From: Whitmania pigra
Taxonomy: Eukaryota; Annelida; Clitellata; Hirudinida; Haemopidae
Direction: 5' to 3'
Assembly: GCA_021613335.1 (NCBI GenBank)
Contig: JAJTWR010000299.1
Coordinates: 4,189,501-4,253,500 of the forward strand
Length of the DNA: 64,000 nucleotides
The number at the start of each line of letters is the position of its first letter. Within the stretch, counting starts at the first letter, position 1. Shown in pieces: positions 1-10,859 of the stretch. The position numbers were made by a program, and so were the translations under genes. The notes below the pieces were generated by a model. It saw nothing but the letters and a program-made list of their open reading frames with translations. It had not been told where the DNA came from and searched no databases.

Positions 1-1
1 A

Positions 2-2027
2 GAAAGGAACGTACCAATGTGCACAGCCAGGCCAGGGTGGATGGCTATGAGTTTAAGGAACGCTCTCTATAAATCTTTTTTTGCTAAAATCAAAGTAAAT
101 TTGATGGACATTCTTGAGGTTGACAGCGTAAATAAAACTGTTAAAGTGGAACCACTTGTTACAATGGGTCAAATCACTGCCACTTTATCTCCATTAGGAT
201 GGACTTTACCTGTCGTACCAGAACTTGATGATTTAACAATCGGTAGTTTTGAATTTTATTGAAACATCTTTTATCACAGTAATATCGATTCTAATTAATG
301 GTTATGTGCATTAAGTGGCAGAGCTTAACTATGAATTAATCCTATGGACTTATTTTTAAAAATTGTTCCAAGGTGGCCTGATTATGGGAGTTGGAATAGA
401 GACCTCATCTCATAAATATGGCCTAATGCAACACATCCTCGTCTCTGCTGAAGTTGTGATTTCTGATGGATCTCTTATCAAATGCTCTAAAGTAAGCTGA
501 ATATTAAAAAGTGAGAGAATGTCATGTGTATATATAGAACCACCTGCATAAATTCAAAGGCTATGCTCTCACTCAAAATTTTGTCATTCAGTGATTGTAA
601 TTCTGATTAAACTTTTCTAAATTTAAATAGTATTTATTTTTATGCATGTTTTAGGAAGAAAACTCTGATTTGTTTCATGCACTCCCTTGGTCCCATGGCA
701 CATTGGGCTTCCTTGTGGCAGTAGAGCTGCAGATTATTCCTGCAAAAAAATATGTCAGACTAACTTATTTGCCATTGCATTCATTGGATGAAATTGTGAG
801 CGTTTTCTCGAAAGAGACCAGACAGAGAGATAACGATTTTGTGGAGGGACTTATGTATTCAGAGAACCAGTGCGTCGTAATGACCGGGCAGATGACAGAC
901 ATTGTCGAAGCTGGGAAGGTAATTACAAATGAATGAATTTGTGTTTGTAAACCTGTGCCATTCCAATCAAAACAACATGTATGAGATCTTTTATCCAGGT
1001 CAATGCTATAGGCAGATATCATAAGCAGTGGTTTTATAAACATGTTGAAGGAATGTTAAAATCTGGCTCCAGAGTTGAATACTTACCTTTAAGACATTAT
1101 TATCACAGGCATTCAAGAAGCATTTTCTGGCAGATGCAGGTAGTTCTTATCATAAAAGACAAATTGTGGAATATTTCACAAACATGTCATTCATCAGGAT
1201 ATCGTGCCATTTGGAAATAATGTCATATTTCGATACCTGTTTGGCTGGATGATGCCTCCCAAGGTATCCCTCCTAAAATTGACTCACAACCAGACCATAA
1301 AGGACATGTACGAAAAGTACCAGATCATTCAAGATATGCTTCTACCCCTGGAAAGCATGAAAGAAGCACTCAAATTCTTTCACAAGGAACTAGAGGTACT
1401 TTAGAATGTATTTTCTTAAGAGGTAGGTCCAGCTCAAAATAAGCACTTAATTTTATTTAGTTCAGAAACATAACTTGTTATTACAAAACATGATTAATTT
1501 ACATCTGAGATGGATTTGTGTTTTTTGTCTTCCAAAAGAGGATAATGTCACCCAACTTGTTGATAGGTCGTAGCTTAATCCAACATTTCTAATTACCAAT
1601 TGTTTTGAGAAATCACTGAAATGCCAAACCTCTACAGCTTTATCCACTCTGGCTATGTCCGTTTTGGCTCCCATCACATCCAGGGTTCATTCAATCTCAC
1701 AGCAGAGAAGGGAAATACTTTATAGATATTGGAGCTTATGGAACCCCAAAAGTACCAAATTATAATTCTTACCAGGCTACCCGCAACTTGGAAAACTTCG
1801 TTCTTGGACATAATGGGTGAGGTACTCAATACAATCCAAAACTTCAGATTTTTCAACCTTGTTATATCTTCAGGTTTCAGATGTTGTATGCTGATTCTTA
1901 TCTTACAAAGGTAGAGTTTCAGAAGATGTTTGACCATTCACTGTATGATATGGTTAGGACCAAATACAATGCCAAAAGTGCCTTTCCAGACATTTATGAC
2001 AAAGTCAACAGGAAAGCGAGGATATGA
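2..2027 (+). CDS. DHCR24: DHCR24, delta(24)-sterol reductase (C-terminal 431 residues)
   Basis: This enzyme is an FAD- and NADPH-dependent reductase of the ER membrane that saturates the C24 double bond of sterol side chains late in sterol synthesis. Exons read as 2..242, 373..491, 655..918, 999..1139, 1198..1395, 1638..1816 and 1874..2027 (TGA). All introns are GT-AG and all phases agree. Family landmarks seen in order are [35 protein letters not shown], then [23 protein letters not shown] (the FAD-binding PCMH fold), [36 protein letters not shown] and [10 protein letters not shown]. Known homologues have about 516 residues, so roughly 85 N-terminal residues, including the membrane anchor, lie left of the window. 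No frame break was seen. The gene converges on the ZC3H3-like gene. Confidence 0.95.
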
Positions 2028-2139
2028 ATTCCATTGTGAAGATCAACAAACAGCGTAACAATAAGCAAATATAATTTGCAACTTGACCCTTAAAAAAACG
2101 ACTGAACGTGTAGCATTTCAATGGTAGAGATTCAAGATA

Positions 2140-2380
2140 AATAAATCTGAATTATCTTTTGGGCAGAACTTAACTCAACCCACTCCAGTATTGACATAGA
2201 TATTTCAAAGGGGAGAAACAAATTTCTGCATTAACTTCTACACAGTATGCCGTGTGCTGGATTCACTCAAGCTGACTACTGCTAACCCAAATCAAAGTCG
2301 AATGCAAAATGTCTGAACATTTAAGAGGACAGTTTCTGCTCAAATCATGTCATTTATTAATGTTAATTATTTAAAATAAA
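2140..2380 (+). promoter_or_regulatory. Candidate polyadenylation signals of DHCR24
   Basis: AATAAA hexamers occur at 2140..2145 and 2375..2380, 113 and 348 bases after the DHCR24 stop codon. Either could end the transcript. The hexamer is common by chance in AT-rich DNA, so this call rests only on position. Confidence 0.4.
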
Positions 2381-3155
2381 AGTGAGAACAGTTAGAGCCT
2401 TCCGAGGTTTTCCTGGCTCCCCAGACTCAGGCGCCTGCTCACTCAGTCTCGCTAATCCAGAACACAGCACCTCGTCCCATGTATTGAGTTTAATCTTAAT
2501 TTTGGAAGCTTTGCGTTAGAAGAGGCTTACTTTTTCTATTGCTCCCATCCAAGGAATCACTAGTCAGATTAGCTCACCTAATCAGCACACAAACTAGGGT
2601 TTTTATGAGGTACTTTACTGAAGAATTGAGGAGCCAATCCCAGTGCTGCAAGAAATTTCTAAACCTTGGCTAGCTCCCTTCCCCAACTTTTATAAATTAA
2701 CCAAACATCGACCTCTCGACCAAAAAGCACCCTAAAATCACCAGTGTTCCAAGATCACGATGACTCTCAAATTAAACCAAACCAGCTTTGTTTTGTTATT
2801 TATTCATAAACATGAAAAGCAATTTACAAGCAAATTACCGTCCCTGAGATGCAACAATATGGTGTTAAACTTACTTACTTACTTTGAGTTTTGGCAATAT
2901 TGACCAGCTTTCAACATCTGTAGAAGGTTACAACATTTTGCTTGTAATTACATGAAAACAAACTATTAAGTTATTAAATATGCACTGCAACCTGAAAAGA
3001 AGCTGGAATCACTAGACCCTGGGTGACCTTCGACAGACAAGTCCAACGATATGAAATTTTGGATATCTCTAGCACTCTTTGATTCTGAATTAAGACTTAA
3101 AAAAGACCTTTATTTGATACTTTGCACAGAATCCCAACACAACTTTCCATCAAAC
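2381..3155. other. Intergenic DNA between convergent genes
   Basis: I see no coding exon here. A reverse-strand AATAAA lies at 2799..2804 and could end the ZC3H3-like transcript. Otherwise this is AT-rich non-coding DNA with no repeat that I recognise. Confidence 0.4.
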
Positions 3156-4922
3156 CTACCATTTGCTAGACTCACGGTCACACGATTCTTTTCCAAGGAG
3201 AGGTTTATTATTTTTTCCCAGAATTGGATCTCTTGGACAGCATCCTTTGACTGAATAATCTGGACACATATACACATGTTTCTTCTTGCACTGCAACAGA
3301 ATTAGATCTAACAAGTTTAGCTTCATAGCATCAACACTAACAAAATATCAAGTCACCTCACTGCCTAGGGAACAGTGACCATCTGTGAATGCCTGACAAA
3401 CCTCAGCATTTCGACCAACATTCACATGGCTATAAGGACAATCATTCCTTAAACACAACCCCCTCAAAAAGTATGTACATGTTGGCATTTTGTCCTTTAA
3501 AATCTTGTGTGAAAATGGACAATTTGAAATACTACATGTTCCTCTGAGAAACCTGATAAATTGATTATTTGACAATGCATCACTGAAAAATATTATTTTT
3601 GTTTGCCTTTCACCTTGTACAAACTGAAATTTTGTCAGGATCATGAATGTCATGGCACTTTGCACCCCTGTGGCATCTGCCAAACTTATTAAAAAACAAA
3701 CAAAATTTGCTTGATTTCTGTCTTGCCAATAGCCTAGAGCTCCTCGATACTAATCGACTGAAAAATTGCATGAGTCTAGAAGAACTAAGTAAAACCAGTT
3801 TCAGAAAAAAATAAATTCAACCTGGCCAACTGTTTTTTCAGAGATATGCTCAATGATGGATGCCCTTAAAGAGTAATGAAGCAATCAGAGTGACAGCGAT
3901 AAAGAAATGAATGTAGCATACCTTGCACAAATTTTCCTTTCAACAAATTAGATGCTGCAGTTTTGTGTTTTGACTTGTTTTTCACCTTTAAGTGAGCATT
4001 AACAAACTTGTATTTATTTTTACTTAGGTTGCCAACTCTGCGACCTAAGACCTTATTAATAGAAACATTCCTGGTCGAAGTGTCTAAAATTTAAGGAAAG
4101 TCAAATATATTTCTAAAACCACCATAGGAACCTGTTATCTTACCTTCTTGAGCTCTTTTGAGTGCATATTTACCAACAAATGGCTTTGGATTAAAAACCT
4201 TAGGAGCATTAGAATATAAATGCTGAAAGTTAGCATTTCCAAGCACCAAATTAGTATCATTCCTGGATTTGACATATGGGTGGAAAGACATATTTGTTTT
4301 ATATGAATACAATTGAGGTCTGCATCTGTAATCTTGAGATTTGTTTTTCCTAATTCCAAATTTAAAAGGTGAGGAAATGACTCCGTTCCCTTGCAGAATT
4401 AGCCTACTTTTATGGGAATATGTTTGTTTCTTAAAGCTTAAAACATTTTGACCAACAGCTCCAACAAATTTTCTATTTGTTTTTTGAACGTCGTTATTCC
4501 CATAAAGAGTCCTAAGCACACCTGAAATAAACGTCACTAGACTTTGACTGATTTCCACAAAAATTGTTGATGGATGAAAGCTCCACAAAACGTTGCAAAA
4601 TAAGTTATCATATTATGTTATAATTTAACAAAGGATAAATGCGGCAAGGCTGCAAGTACTACTTTGTTGCAAGAAGGTATCAGATCTGATGTGTAATACT
4701 TATCAAAATACCAAAACACAGCATTTCCATAGTCTAAAAATTAGTTACCATTAAACGATCTAACAATTTCAGAATTTCTTATTACTGCCCTAGGCGAATT
4801 GACTTTGTACTAACAATTTCGTGTAAAAGACTTAACCCCATGTGGTTAAAGTTTCACCACATCAACTAACCTGAATAATATTCATACTCCTTCTTCAGAG
4901 ACTCAACTTCTAATCCCGACAT
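3156..4922 (-). CDS. ZC3H3: ZC3H3-like CCCH zinc-finger protein (352 aa)
   Basis: ZC3H3 (Smicl in Xenopus) is a nuclear CPSF-associated CCCH protein linked to mRNA polyadenylation and export. Exons in transcript order are 4871..4922 (start ATG), 4144..4521, 3922..4083, 3614..3749, 3357..3552 and 3156..3290 (stop TAG). They sum to 1059 nt and stay in phase. The C-terminal half carries the CCCH row: finger 1 is C-x8-C-x5-C-x3-H in FNKFGRCHRGAKCHDIH, followed by IHDPDK; fingers 2 and 3 are C-x7-C-x4-C-x3-H (RFLRGTC...CPFSH and YFLRGLC...CPYSH); finger 4 spans the last intron. Finger 5 keeps the CPD and CCPR parts but lacks its third Cys and final His. The protein is far shorter than vertebrate ZC3H3 (about 950 aa) because the N-terminal region is short. 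The acceptor of exon 4 at 3749 is the least certain boundary. Confidence 0.87.
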
Positions 4923-5588
4923 TTTAGAAGGAAGTAAATGGCGAAACGAAGCGATAATATGAATAAATAGGTCAAAGCATCTAATATTGAAATGGTATCT
5001 AATTTGTTTATAAAATCACATTTTTAAATTATTAATTAACGTATTAATTTAAAACAAATAGCTAAACACTTCAGTTGATTTCCAACTTGGTAAAGTTGGT
5101 GATTGAAATCAAATCAGTTCAACAATTATCGAAAATGAGACAACTCATCACAGATCACTCGCATGATGATGCAAGATTCCAATGATATATCCTGCTATCA
5201 CAGAAGAAAACATCAAAGTTGAAAAAAACAAAAGTGCCTTAAAGCATGGATGTCAAACTCAAAATAAGAAAACTTGAAGGTACCGGCGGGCAGCACCACC
5301 AAACTTAAGAAACAAGAATACATTGTATTATAAAGCATGCTGCAACGACTTCCATTCTGCTATCACTCTGCAACAGTGGTCACCAATCATTTTAGCAGTC
5401 CTAAATGACATTCGTGGTCAGACGTTTGCCAAAGAATGAGCAAACATAAATGGTTCTTAAGTATAAGTAAGTTTTATTCCACAAAGGTGCTCCAAGTTTT
5501 GGACTATTTTTTTTATTGTGATGAGTTATTATGAGTTATATCAGAATTAGCTCACAAAATATCATCATGAAATACAAAAAAGACGTAA
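4923..5588. other. Upstream flank of ZC3H3-like gene
   Basis: This is AT-rich DNA immediately upstream of the ZC3H3-like start codon. It should hold that gene's promoter, but I see no motif I would call. It ends at the target duplication of the hAT element. Confidence 0.35.
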
Positions 5589-5596
5589 AGGGAGTT

Positions 5597-8500
5597 CAGG
5601 GGCGTAGCTGACTTTTCTTGACAGGGGGGGGTCCAATTTTTCATAAAATTTACTACGCAAGGGTGAACTTAAACCGATTGTTTGGGGATATGACCATTCT
5701 CATATAATACAAGTGCATATTAAATATAGCTAAAATTGTAACGGATATTAGCGTTTACAATGCTGAAAGTGGTTAAATTTTATAATGGTAGATGGAGCAT
5801 ATGATGATATCAGCTATTTTTGAAGAACTGTGTTTTTTAATATATAATGAAGAAAAATAAGAAACAAACTCCCGTAAAAACTTTTTTCAAATTAACACAA
5901 AATGAGGTTCAAATTTTATTTAAAAAAGGTTATATACATATCATTATGTCATTATACAGATAAAAATGTTCTTTTTTAATTACGATCACATTATACAAAA
6001 ATTACACTCATAAATGAAAATCTAGGTAAATTGCGTATTTAAATGGGAAGACCTCTTGGTGTTGACGCAAAACTGTCAACAACAACTGATAAATTGATGG
6101 CGTTCATTATAGTTTTCTCACATGACAAGTTGTTCTAATTTTTCTGATGTCATTGACGATCTTAAGGCAGATTTGATTATATCTACTTTGCTATGTGATC
6201 TTTCGCACGTTGCGGAAGTAACTGGCAAAGCCATCAAAAAAACTATTAATTGATAGTTACCTTTGTAAACTTTGTCGTGTGCATGACTCACCATTGATTG
6301 AGCTAAGCCTGATAAAGATTCTAATAAACGATAATTTTCACACTTCATCACCAATCTAGATTCAATAACACATAAATCATCATCAATTCTAGCCAAGTTA
6401 GCCAAATTTCGGATGCCTTCTTCGCTCCACGATTTTGGCAAAACAGATGGAATATATTGAATTAATTTAACACAGTCTGTATTGAATCTGGATTCAAGAG
6501 AGGATTTAATGCAGTCTAAGACTGGTCTGAAAAAATCAACACGCATTTGAACTTTAAATTGATCTACGAGACTGAGGTTACTGTCAGAGGAATGTATTAT
6601 GTTATCTGAAACAGGTTTTGTCAGAAACTGGTCCATTACACATTTTTGAAGAGCTGCAGGAACTTTACGTGCTCTTTTATTGTTTGTATACTCCTCATTG
6701 ATTCCCAGTTTACCATAATAAATTTTTGATTTTTCAAAAAGTAGATCGAATTCTTCTTCACAATCCATGCTATTCAATCCAGCTTTTAATTCATCTATAG
6801 ATCTTGCAGCTGCCGCAAGGTCAATATCTTTATTTTGCAGAGCCTGCGACGCTGCGTTTACCAACATAAACACTTGAACCAAAAATTCTAGCCCAAAAAT
6901 GAAAACAGGTTCTTTAATTGCTTTGAGTAAGCCAGCTGAATCTGAATCACTGCGATGTCCCAAACATTTAATAATTGCTGGCAAACATCTGTGAACAATT
7001 CGCAAATTTATACATCTTGCTGACCATCTTGTTCCAGATAATGACTGCAATGCAAGTAAACTATTTTCCAAATGTAAACCTCTGATGGCATTCATGTATT
7101 CATCATGACGCTTTGGCGAACCCTCTACAATAACAAAAACTTTCTGCAGCAAATCAAATACTTTATTGCAGTTTTTTGTTAATTTACAGACATCCTGTAA
7201 AACTAAATTCAAAACATGAGCCCAACAATGAATAAACACTGGTTTTCTATCTGATAGTTCTTTCAATTGAGCTTGTACGCCGTTGTAAATACCCGACATA
7301 TTTGATGCTTCATCATAACACTGTCCAATTATATTATGAATTGAAAGATTCAAACGTTTGAGCTGCTGCAATATTATTTCAACTAAACTTTTAGCAGAAG
7401 TATTTTTCACCTGGGTTATGGCTATCAAGCTTTCTTTCGGCTGAATCAGTGACATATCTAATGACGATACTCATAAGTTCGTTGTTGGATCGATCGCTCA
7501 CTTCATCACACATAATACTGATCAGTCTCCCTTGAGCTTGTTTTGAAATTTCTTCTAAAACTTCATCAGTGGTAAGTTCAATTAATTCGTTTTGAATGTC
7601 TGGACTAAGCCAAGAAACATTTTTGGGATGATTATCTAACCAGTCTCGAAGTATCGGTGAATAATTCCCTAAAAATTCTACTAGTTCTAAAAAGTTCCCA
7701 CGATTATCAGATGTAAAATTTTCATCATGGCCTCTGAACGCTAAATTTTGCTTAGATAAAAATTTGATAATATCTAAAATTATAATGAGAACTTTTCGAT
7801 TTTTGGCTTTTTCTTCTATTTCTTTTTGTTGCTGATCATAAAATGCTTTTGACAATTTAGCAGCTACCGATGAGTTTCTGTTAGTTGCAGCAATTCTATG
7901 TCGATAATTTTCAGCAGCAGAAAGATGAGCTTTGCTGGATTCGTGTCTTGCCATCTTTACCTGTCATTTTTTTCCAATCTTTGTTGGTAACAACAAACTG
8001 ATCGTATTTGTTATTAGCTAAGTTTTTTGGTTTGAAAAGACAACAAAAAAAGCAATGAGCTTCATCTTTAGAAATGCTGTACTCCAACCATTCTCTCCCA
8101 TCATACCAAGATTGTTGAAATTTTAATGATTTCAGTTTATTTCCAACAAGTATACTTGTAGTTGGAAAGGCTATTCCTCGAGGTTGTATAGCACCTAAAT
8201 CAATTACTGAATTGATATCTTTAACGGATTCTGTAGGTTCCACAGCCGGATCTCGAAATAACGACATTTTTATAGTTCTATTTATTATTACTATTATTTT
8301 TATATTATTATAGAATTTAAAATATGCTTTATACTTTACCTCGTGAACTGCTTCGTAGTTCAGAACAAAACGCGATTTATTTTCAAAAACAGCGGACGAG
8401 CAACTAAAAGTAAACTCAAATAAATATTTAGAGAATTTGAAATGTTTTTGAAAAATCCTTATAAAGTATATCAAATATTTGAATGATTCATTTAATTGAA

Positions 8501-8718
8501 AAATAATTTGTCATATAAATGTTTCAGAATGAAAATGTGCTTGACATTATTAATACTAATGTTTTAATAGAAGGCTCATCCTTTCACTCATTGTTACTAT
8601 ACTCCCCCCCTCCCCGAATAAAAAAAAACTCACCGGATTTGGACCATTTGAAAAAGTGGTCCAGATCCCAGCAGGGGGGGTCCGGACCCCAAGACCCCCC
8701 CGGCCAGCTACGCCGCTG
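5597..8718 (-). mobile_element. hAT-type DNA transposon, near full length, with 8-bp target duplication
   Basis: The element starts CAGGGGCGTAGCTG at 5597 and ends with the inverted partner at 8705..8718 (one mismatch). It is flanked by a perfect 8-bp duplication, AGGGAGTT, at 5589..5596 and 8719..8726. The 8-bp duplication and CAGGG terminus are hallmarks of the hAT superfamily. G- and C-runs sit just inside both ends (about 5625 and 8605..8700). It encodes a broken transposase on the minus strand, described separately. The clean ends and exact duplication suggest a fairly recent insertion. Confidence 0.93.
6118..8270 (-). pseudogene. hAT transposase (TTF-zinc-finger / ZMYM1-like type), frameshifted
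   Basis: Three overlapping frames together cover a near-complete hAT transposase. The first starts at the ATG near 8267 and holds the N-terminal TTF-type finger region (QQSWYDGREWLEY, HCFFCCLF). The second, ending near 7391, continues with MARHESSKAH, RLISIMCDEVSDRSN and MSIVIRYV. The third, 6118..7440, contains IGQCYDEASNMSG, HCWAHVLNLVLQD, LSGTRWSARC and the C-terminal dimerisation block PVTSATCERSHSKVDIIKS. Frame breaks lie at about 7950..7990 and about 7420..7460. Conserved catalytic-core motifs are visible, but the frame breaks should make it non-functional unless they are sequencing errors. Confidence 0.88.
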
Positions 8719-8726
8719 AGGGAGTT

Positions 8727-9301
8727 TGAGTACGGATTCCACATGTTGCAGATAAATACAACAGGACTCCTTATACTCAGTAGCAGGCAATGCTGACACA
8801 GTATACAGTGCACTCTGCCTCCTGAAGAATTGACATGTCCGTTGCAGTGTTCAGAATGTAACATTTGCGTGCAAACATTCAAATGTTCGTGCTTTGACAG
8901 CGGGCTTCGCGCTACAATATGCAAGCATATTCATTTAAGTTCATAGACCAGAAGTAATTAATGTCAACTCCACAGTGGAAATCAATGATTTTGGTGAGGA
9001 GTAAACTCGGCTATTGTCAATAAATTAATAGCCGAGGATCGTCAACCCAGTCTAGAGGAACTGAAATCACATTTCCATGTGTTACTTGCATCAGTGATGC
9101 AGTTAATGGACAGTAGACAAAATGACTCAATGTTGTAAATGTTTACATCAACAAAACTGCAAGGAGAAATCAATATTTGTTTTATGATATGATAATATCT
9201 AAAATGAAATTATTTTACTTTTGTGCAACTATTATATTTGCTGAATCTTATAACGTATGCACGTTACCCATTGAATTGAAGATCGCAGAATATCTAGTAC
9301 A
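8727..9301. other. Non-coding DNA
   Basis: I see no exon and no repeat end that I can define in this stretch between two hAT insertions. Confidence 0.3.
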
Positions 9302-9309
9302 ACTTATAC

Positions 9310-9490
9310 AAGGGACGTAATTTCATATTTTTCCAAAGGGGGCAAACCCTTGCACAACTTTAGAAGACGACGTTTTATTGTCTCAAGAAAAATTTAGGGT
9401 TGGAGGAACCCTCGTTAAATATGAGGAGATGACCTTTTTTTGCGTCAAATCTAAAATCAATGGGGCCGTTCCCCCCAAGTTACGTCACTG
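9310..9490. mobile_element. Non-autonomous hAT-like MITE, 181 bp
   Basis: The left end reads AAGGGACGTAATTT. The right end, reverse-complemented, reads CAGTGACGTAACTT, an imperfect terminal inverted repeat (11 of 14). It is flanked by ACTTATAC at 9302..9309 and ACTTATAT at 9491..9498, a 7/8 match expected for an aged 8-bp hAT duplication. There is no coding capacity. Confidence 0.68.
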
Positions 9491-10119
9491 ACTTATATTT
9501 TCTTCCAAAGCATCAACACTTGCAACTAAATTTAGTGAGTGTTTGCCACATTAACTTTAAAGTTTAAACTGCAATTTTGGCCATTAAATGAGGAAATTAA
9601 GGTAACCTTTGCATGGGCCGCACGTGGGCTTGCAAAGGGTCGCGTATTTGATATACCGGATCTAAAAAATGTGGATTAATAGAATGGTAATCGTTGCTAA
9701 GTAATTCAGATTGAATAGAAACTACTGCAATCTAAAACTTTTTAAAGTTTAGCACCTTAAAGAAACAAAATCATTCAAACTAAGTCCGCATCTCCAAGGT
9801 ATTAGTGCCTTTACTAACCCAATTATGAAATAAATAAAACATTGCGGCTTTAAATCGTGCTAATTAGTGACAAAAGATCTATCTGCAAAAAGTAAAAATG
9901 GAACAAAAGTTATTTCACACTTACAAATTACCTCAAATTATGCTGAAACATAGGGTTTTCAAGAATTTTCTTGACTCTATTTATAAAGCAAATATTTGTG
10001 TCCTAGAGGATTAACAAGTTTTTAAGTCTCCAATATTATATGAATTAAAGTATTTTAATATGGGATGTTGCTGTCGCGAGAATACTCTAGGTGATTTAAC
10101 GGCAGTTACGAAGATGTTG

Positions 10120-10850
10120 CCAGTGCCGGATTTAGGCATGGTCGGGTATTGCACAGGATCTAAAAATGCTTCTTAATATTCCGCCTTGGAGTTTTGACAG
10201 AGATTCTCAGAGGAGTTTCCATCGCCGTTTCGGTCCTTTGATTCTCCTAACGTTTTCGGGTGGTCGCACCGGTGATCAACCGGATGTCGGTTTTTTTTCT
10301 TCAAGACCAACGTTTACTTATCAGTATCATCATTATCATCATCAGGATCATCATAAGTATCATCAGTATCAGTATCAATGTTTGTATCAGTATCAGTATC
10401 ATTTTCATTGTCATTGTCAGGGTTGCCAGTGTTAGGTTTTTAAGCCAAGATCTTGCTTTTTTGAAAAATTTGGAGCCCATCTGTGTTTCTAGATATTTGT
10501 TTGAAATCTGGGTGTTTTTGGAAAAAATAATTGTTTGGGTAAAAATAATATTCTCTAAGGTTATTTCGTTTGTCTCTTCAATAAAGAACCTTCATCACTA
10601 CCGACTTCCTTCTTTTCCGCCATATTTGTACAAGGTTACCCACATTGAACTTTGATTTTTAAAGAATGGACGGTGACGCAGTTACTCCAGTTAGTGATCG
10701 TCAAAATAGCCCAAAAATGTCACTGGCAACCATGGTCATTATCATTATCATGCTTTATAGACTTTCTTATGTGGGTCACTACTGCCTGGACGAGAGCGAT
10801 TCCGAAAGCTCTCAATGGCTTCTTCAAAACTTATACTTAATATACGCAAT
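10120..10850. repeat. Dispersed repeat family A, copy 1
   Basis: Blocks of this segment recur elsewhere in the window. GCCGGATTTAGGCATGGTCGGG (about 10128) resembles 26930; CTCAGAGGAGTTTCC (about 10206) matches 18249; AACCGGATGTCGGTTTTT (about 10278) matches 18310 and, inverted, 24800; and GAAAGCTCTCAATGGCTTCTTCAAAAC (about 10808) matches 18388 and, inverted, 24675. A degenerate ATC/CAGTAT simple repeat lies inside (10318..10430). No protein was recognised, so the class is unknown. Confidence 0.6.
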
Positions 10851-10859
10851 CTAGAGCTT

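Noticed and set aside
765..1043. Antisense open frame over DHCR24 exons 3-4
   Set aside because: Shadow of the coding exon; no independent support.
10166..10655. His/Tyr/Gln-rich and Ile-rich open frames
   Set aside because: Generated by the ATC/CAGTAT simple repeat within repeat A.
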